Source: Bryopsis sp. KO-2023 (taxonomy: Eukaryota; Chlorophyta; Ulvophyceae; Bryopsidales; Bryopsidaceae). Taken from it: 64,000 nt of DNA. Each line of letters starts with the position of its first letter. Position 1 is the stretch's first letter. Where the stretch lies: the NCBI GenBank assembly GCA_030272585.1, contig BSYQ01000002.1, forward strand, positions 2,728,001 through 2,792,000. The letters are read 5' to 3'. The notes below the pieces were generated by a model. It was not told the origin of the DNA. It saw only the letters and a list, made by a program, of their open reading frames with translations, and made no database searches. Position numbers and translations under genes: made by a program. This document shows positions 60,274 through 64,000 of this stretch, piece after piece.

Positions 60274-61681
60274 CTGCATGGTAAATATCGAACACCAAAA
60301 AAAAAGCAACGTCAACAAACGATCCAACCTCTCGAAGTTTTTTCTGTTGAGATAAATTCGAGAATAGAAAATCTACATACAAAAAAAAAGCTTGTTCTCA
60401 ACTGATTTGACGAGAAGGGAACTTTTTAAAGAATGATCTCTGGTGGGTTTTCAACTTTCGTGGATCTGATGAAGTGTAGCACGAAATAATTTTTTTTTTT
60501 TCAACTTTCTCATTCAATTATCAGTTTTCAGTTTTCTTTTGTTTCCTCACTTTTTTTCTTCTTAATTTGCTTATCTATGTATTAATCCATCTATCGATCA
60601 ATCGATTCATTATTTTCTTATTGTTTTTAAATACCAGTCCCCACTGATGCTCATACTTATCACAATAATCACTATTATCATTGTCTATAAGACACCCCTG
60701 GCACCAATAGGAGCATCAGTTCAAACCGTCTTTGGAGAATGTGTGTTGATCATGCCAGTCAGACACGTACAGTAGAAACACGGGAAGAAAGGGAGTGAAA
60801 TTTGACCATCAGCCTCTGGGGGAAATCAGGCTTTTTTTTTCTCAAAGTGCTGAGCTGCATTTTATTCGGTTGTCAATGTGATACGTAAAAAATTTCCGGA
60901 AAAAAGAAAAATATACCCAAAAGAGTGACCGAATATTTAGAAAATATGCCAGGCCAAAGTGTTGGAGAAACAAACCAGGGCAAACGTTGCATCTAAGTTT
61001 TTTGTTTCCTGAACTCTCACCCAAAGGCAAGAAATGCTGCAGCACCGTCTTTTTTGTCCAAGCCCTGAGCAAAAAGAAATCCAAAAACTGCATCAAGACT
61101 TCACCTAGAAAGTCTCATCAATTTTTTCAGTGCTGAAAATTATTATTGCTACTATTAATAATCCATTTATTGACCTGTTCTCTGAAATGCTTTTTTCTGG
61201 GGGGGGAGGGGGAGAGCCAAAACATCAACACAAATCACACACTGGCGTTATTTTGTTTGAGGGCTTCACTACTGATCGAGTCTTTCCATATTGTTAGAGG
61301 AAAACCCATCCAGAAGCAGGAGGAGCACCCGTGACACCACCCGGCAACGCTGGTTCGAAAAAAGACATCTCTGTTTGGTAACTCCCCGAAAACTCACCCC
61401 CAGTCCCGCAATTTGGAGTCTGGAGAAGCAGCATCCCCACTTTGACCCAGCAACGGGACCTGCACCGCTGCCTCGACATTGTCCGCCTCCGTTCCACTCA
61501 TCGTTCTTTCCCCGCTAACGACAGAAAACCCCTCAGGTCCTTCTCTCGTCAAAAGCTGTGGCGGGGAAGTCCTTCCTTACGAGCAAGTCTGGTTGCGTTT
61601 TTGATATCGCAAAAACTGGGAGGGTTTTGCACGGATATTAGTAATCACTTATTGCACTGCGAAATCAACCTCCTCCAACAT
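60274..61681. other. Region with no assigned gene; may hold the 5' exon of the carrier
   Basis: AT-rich with long homopolymers to about 61.2 kb, then more balanced. No exon with a transit peptide could be fixed. Frames at 61291-61518 (both strands) have no motif. Confidence 0.4.
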
Positions 61682-61689
61682 GACAACAC

Positions 61690-62071
61690 CAGTGTATTTT
61701 TTTTCAATTTCACTGGCCCCAAAGTGGCCCTAAATTTGGCCGTTTCATCCAGTTGTGGCCCATTTGTGGCCCCAATTTGTCCGAAAATAATAAAATGTGG
61801 CCCCAACTTCAAAAACAGAAATTACAAGGCTTGGTGTTTATCTGGCATTTACTTAATGTTGTTGGTTTTGATTTTTGTGGAAACTCGATTGATTTCTTGG
61901 ATGTGGCCCAGGCCTTACAAACTTCGGGTGAATGTGGCCCTTTTGTGGCCCAAAATTCATCTTGTAATAAAACGTTTTGGCCCTTTTGTGGCCCCAAAAT
62001 TTGCCATTCTGATTTTTTTGGGGGCCAAAATGGGCCAAATGGGCCACAATGGGCCACAAAAAAATACACTG
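61690..62071. mobile_element. hAT-like element built of TGGCCC-type repeats
   Basis: The ends are cagtgtattttttt and its inverted copy, with 14 matching bases. The 8-bp duplication gacaacac lies at 61682-61689 and 62072-62079. The interior is rich in tggccc/gggcca words in both orientations. It lies in the gene-rich half, upstream of the coiled-coil gene at 62786. No transposase is encoded. Confidence 0.92.
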
Positions 62072-62785
62072 GACAACACCGTGCAAAAATCTTGTATAAA
62101 TCTTTAAACATCGCCCCTCGTTCGCGCATTGGGCCATAAATCGATTGCAAATGACATTTCCAACGAGTACGTGACATCTGGCGCTGCCAGCGCCGCACTG
62201 GGTGCAACAGGCACTCACGTCACCACTTACTGTCGACGAATCACAAATGACCGCGGCGCTCAGATACATATTCTCGGAGGTAAGTGTTCAACACGGACCT
62301 GAACTGACGACAGGTCGGCATGAAAACAAATCATTGAAATCGACGGCTAAGGATGAAACAAGACGTCTGTGTTGGTGTCGGCATCAACGCCAACCCAGAC
62401 CTAGATAAACCCGCCTTGGCTGGGTTAAACTCAATGGAACGGCCCCTTTCCTGGGCTCGTGGAAGTGGTGAAATCGCCCTCACGCAGGTCGTTTTCTTCT
62501 TGCCGTCGCTTGTTGGTTGTGGAGGGCAGGTGCCAGCTCTCTTCTATTTCCCGATATCGTTGTGCTCCTATCCTTTCGTTTCGTTTCGTTTCGATTTTCA
62601 TTTATGGAGGGGTATTTGCTCGATCAGAAGGCTAGCATTCTTTCTCACCTGAAAACGCCCTACGCGGGGAGTTTTCTTGTCGAGGCACGCCGTCGTTGGG
62701 GACGTTTCCGTCTGTTCGACCCTAAACACGCATCACAGGAAATTTCGGGAAAACCGGGCGTTGTGTGTTGTGTTATGAACGCAGG
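62072..62785. other. 5' region of the last gene, possible leader exon
   Basis: A short frame ending in LRYIFSE is followed by a strong donor, gtaagtg, at 62281. It could be a leader exon of the gene starting at 62786 or of another gene. The evidence is insufficient to choose. Confidence 0.3.
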
Positions 62786-64000
62786 ATGACTTCCAGTGAA
62801 GAAGAACAAATGCCTGGCTCGTCAGAGTACCTTGCCCACAGTACCCAGCAAGGAATCCGTTCGGACTTCGATACGGATGCCAGAGACAAGGGAATCACGA
62901 GCTCAGAAAGCCACGACGCCGAATGTGAGTGCCTTTTGTAGATACCCCAGTTAGGAGGACTGGGTACACTATCACCTTTCGCGGAGAATTTTGTTTGGGG
63001 CTCTGTAGCGCTGGGTGCTACACGTTTGGCAGTACTTCTTTCTGAAGCCGTGAGACAAAAAAATGAGTTGAAATTTCATATCAGGTGCGGAACTGGAGCG
63101 CTTGCTGACATCACCTTCCACCGCCAGGGTGTGCAGAAGCGAAGGCGGGCTGTCAGAAGAGGTGCACTTCTGTTCCTGTCAATCCAAAGCTATAGAATAT
63201 AATCTCGACATATAGTACTTTCACATATGTTTCAACATCTTGTACAACCTAATATCTGTCATGTCCTTATATTCATATATGATAAATGGATTAATCAGAG
63301 AAGGGTTTGCATCTAGTGAGTGTCTTTAGAATCATGGAGGGCGATGATCCTATTTTGCTGTGGGGAGTTGTTATTGAATGAGTGATCGATTCATTGAGAA
63401 TCTCGAGTCCAGCTCGCATAAGCTTGTGTGCTTTTCTTTTTGTGTTGGACGTCCCCAGCTTATAAAGAGAAATTCGATTCAGTCATTGGGATCTCGATGA
63501 GAAGAGGAAAAAAAAGCAAAAATAGAGTGTAGCAGACCATTGTGGTTCAGGTGGAAAAGTTGAAAGCAGAGCTCGAGAGCCTACAAGAGGACCTCAAGAA
63601 CATAGAGCACAAGATCAAAGAGAGAACATACACCCTGAGCAATGCATGTCAGACCGACGTCAGTGAGCTCACCTTTGAGTTTCAAACTTTGCGAAGCCGT
63701 GTTCCAATTTTGAAAATGCAAAACGAACTCAAAAAGCATGAGATCTGCGAAGCCAAGCTCAGGGCTGATGCAGGTGAGTGTCGGAATTTTTCTGGAGACG
63801 AAATGAAAGAAGTATTGGTGCATTTGATCGACAAAGGTTTCACAAACATTCCAGGCTTGTAGAGCTATGGGAGACACAACAAACCATTGGTGCTTTAGAT
63901 CATTGCACGAACAGCGAAAAATCGTTAAGTTTGATTTAACTGGCAGCGTTACGCACTGAAGTGAATGCGGGGGAAGGCAATCGGGAAGATCCTGTCGTCT
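62786..64000 (+). CDS. Coiled-coil protein, 5' part, continues past window end
   Basis: Exons 62786-62924, 63085-63161 and 63551-63773 join in consistent phases (1, then 0). The protein starts MTSSEEEQMPGSSEYLAHST, an acidic, Ser-rich N terminus. It then has a short linker with a C-x-ELERLL segment and a coiled coil, KLKAELESLQEDLKNIEHKI, continuing to about residue 145. The third exon ends with CAG before gtgagtg, so at least one exon follows outside the window or after 63.9 kb. The organisation (acidic Ser-rich head, coiled coil) resembles the gene at 55952, but the sequences do not align clearly. No known family is recognised. Confidence 0.6.

Noticed and set aside
1-64000. CRISPR arrays, bacterial operons, ribosome-binding sites
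   Set aside because: The direct repeats seen are transposon or microsatellite repeats without regular spacers, and gene structure is eukaryotic.

Overview
This is a eukaryotic nuclear window. Genes in the right half are split by short GT-AG introns (about 50-460 nt) with pyrimidine-rich acceptors. There is no bacterial operon structure, and the left half is full of decayed transposons. A BASS4-type plastid metabolite carrier and a MOR1/XMAP215-type TOG protein point to a photosynthetic eukaryote, most likely of the green lineage. I cannot name the species.

Layout. 1-28 kb is a gene-poor, repeat-rich compartment. It holds a decayed LINE (minus strand, about 1.3-3.0 kb), a DIRS/gypsy-type reverse transcriptase remnant (19.6-20.4 kb), a PP2C phosphatase fragment (7.7-8.1 kb), several inverted and direct repeat pairs, and a TA-flanked element with 31-bp inverted ends (24.9-26.0 kb). 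Five non-autonomous hAT-like elements lie here, each bounded by a perfect 8-bp target-site duplication, and a sixth lies at 61.7 kb. 28-32 kb is a homopolymer-rich transition zone with no convincing gene.

32-64 kb is gene-dense. It contains a coiled-coil gene on the minus strand (37.25 to about 33.9 kb) and a small divergent pair, a coiled-coil gene (39.35-38.79 kb, minus) beside an F-box/WD40 gene (40.21-41.27 kb, plus). Next is a 15-exon gene (42.4-48.8 kb, plus) that joins a TOG domain and the C-terminal domain of MOR1 to a long coiled coil. It is followed by a secreted protein with a GPI-type tail (49.8-51.7 kb), a second coiled-coil/F-box pair with decayed copies (52.1-53.1 kb), a second intact F-box/WD40 gene (55.19-54.14 kb, minus), a tail-anchored coiled-coil gene (55.95-56.98 kb), the BASS4-like carrier (60.27-58.62 kb, minus), and the 5' part of another coiled-coil gene running off the right edge (from 62.79 kb).

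The local theme is duplication. The coiled-coil half of the 42-49 kb gene is paralogous, exon by exon, to the 34-37 kb gene, but the two have unrelated N termini. The small coiled-coil gene and the F-box/WD40 gene were duplicated as a divergent pair in inverted orientation, and two F-box copies have since decayed. The window therefore looks like an expanding local family of coiled-coil and F-box proteins, possibly cytoskeletal and ubiquitin-ligase related, next to a transposon-rich block.
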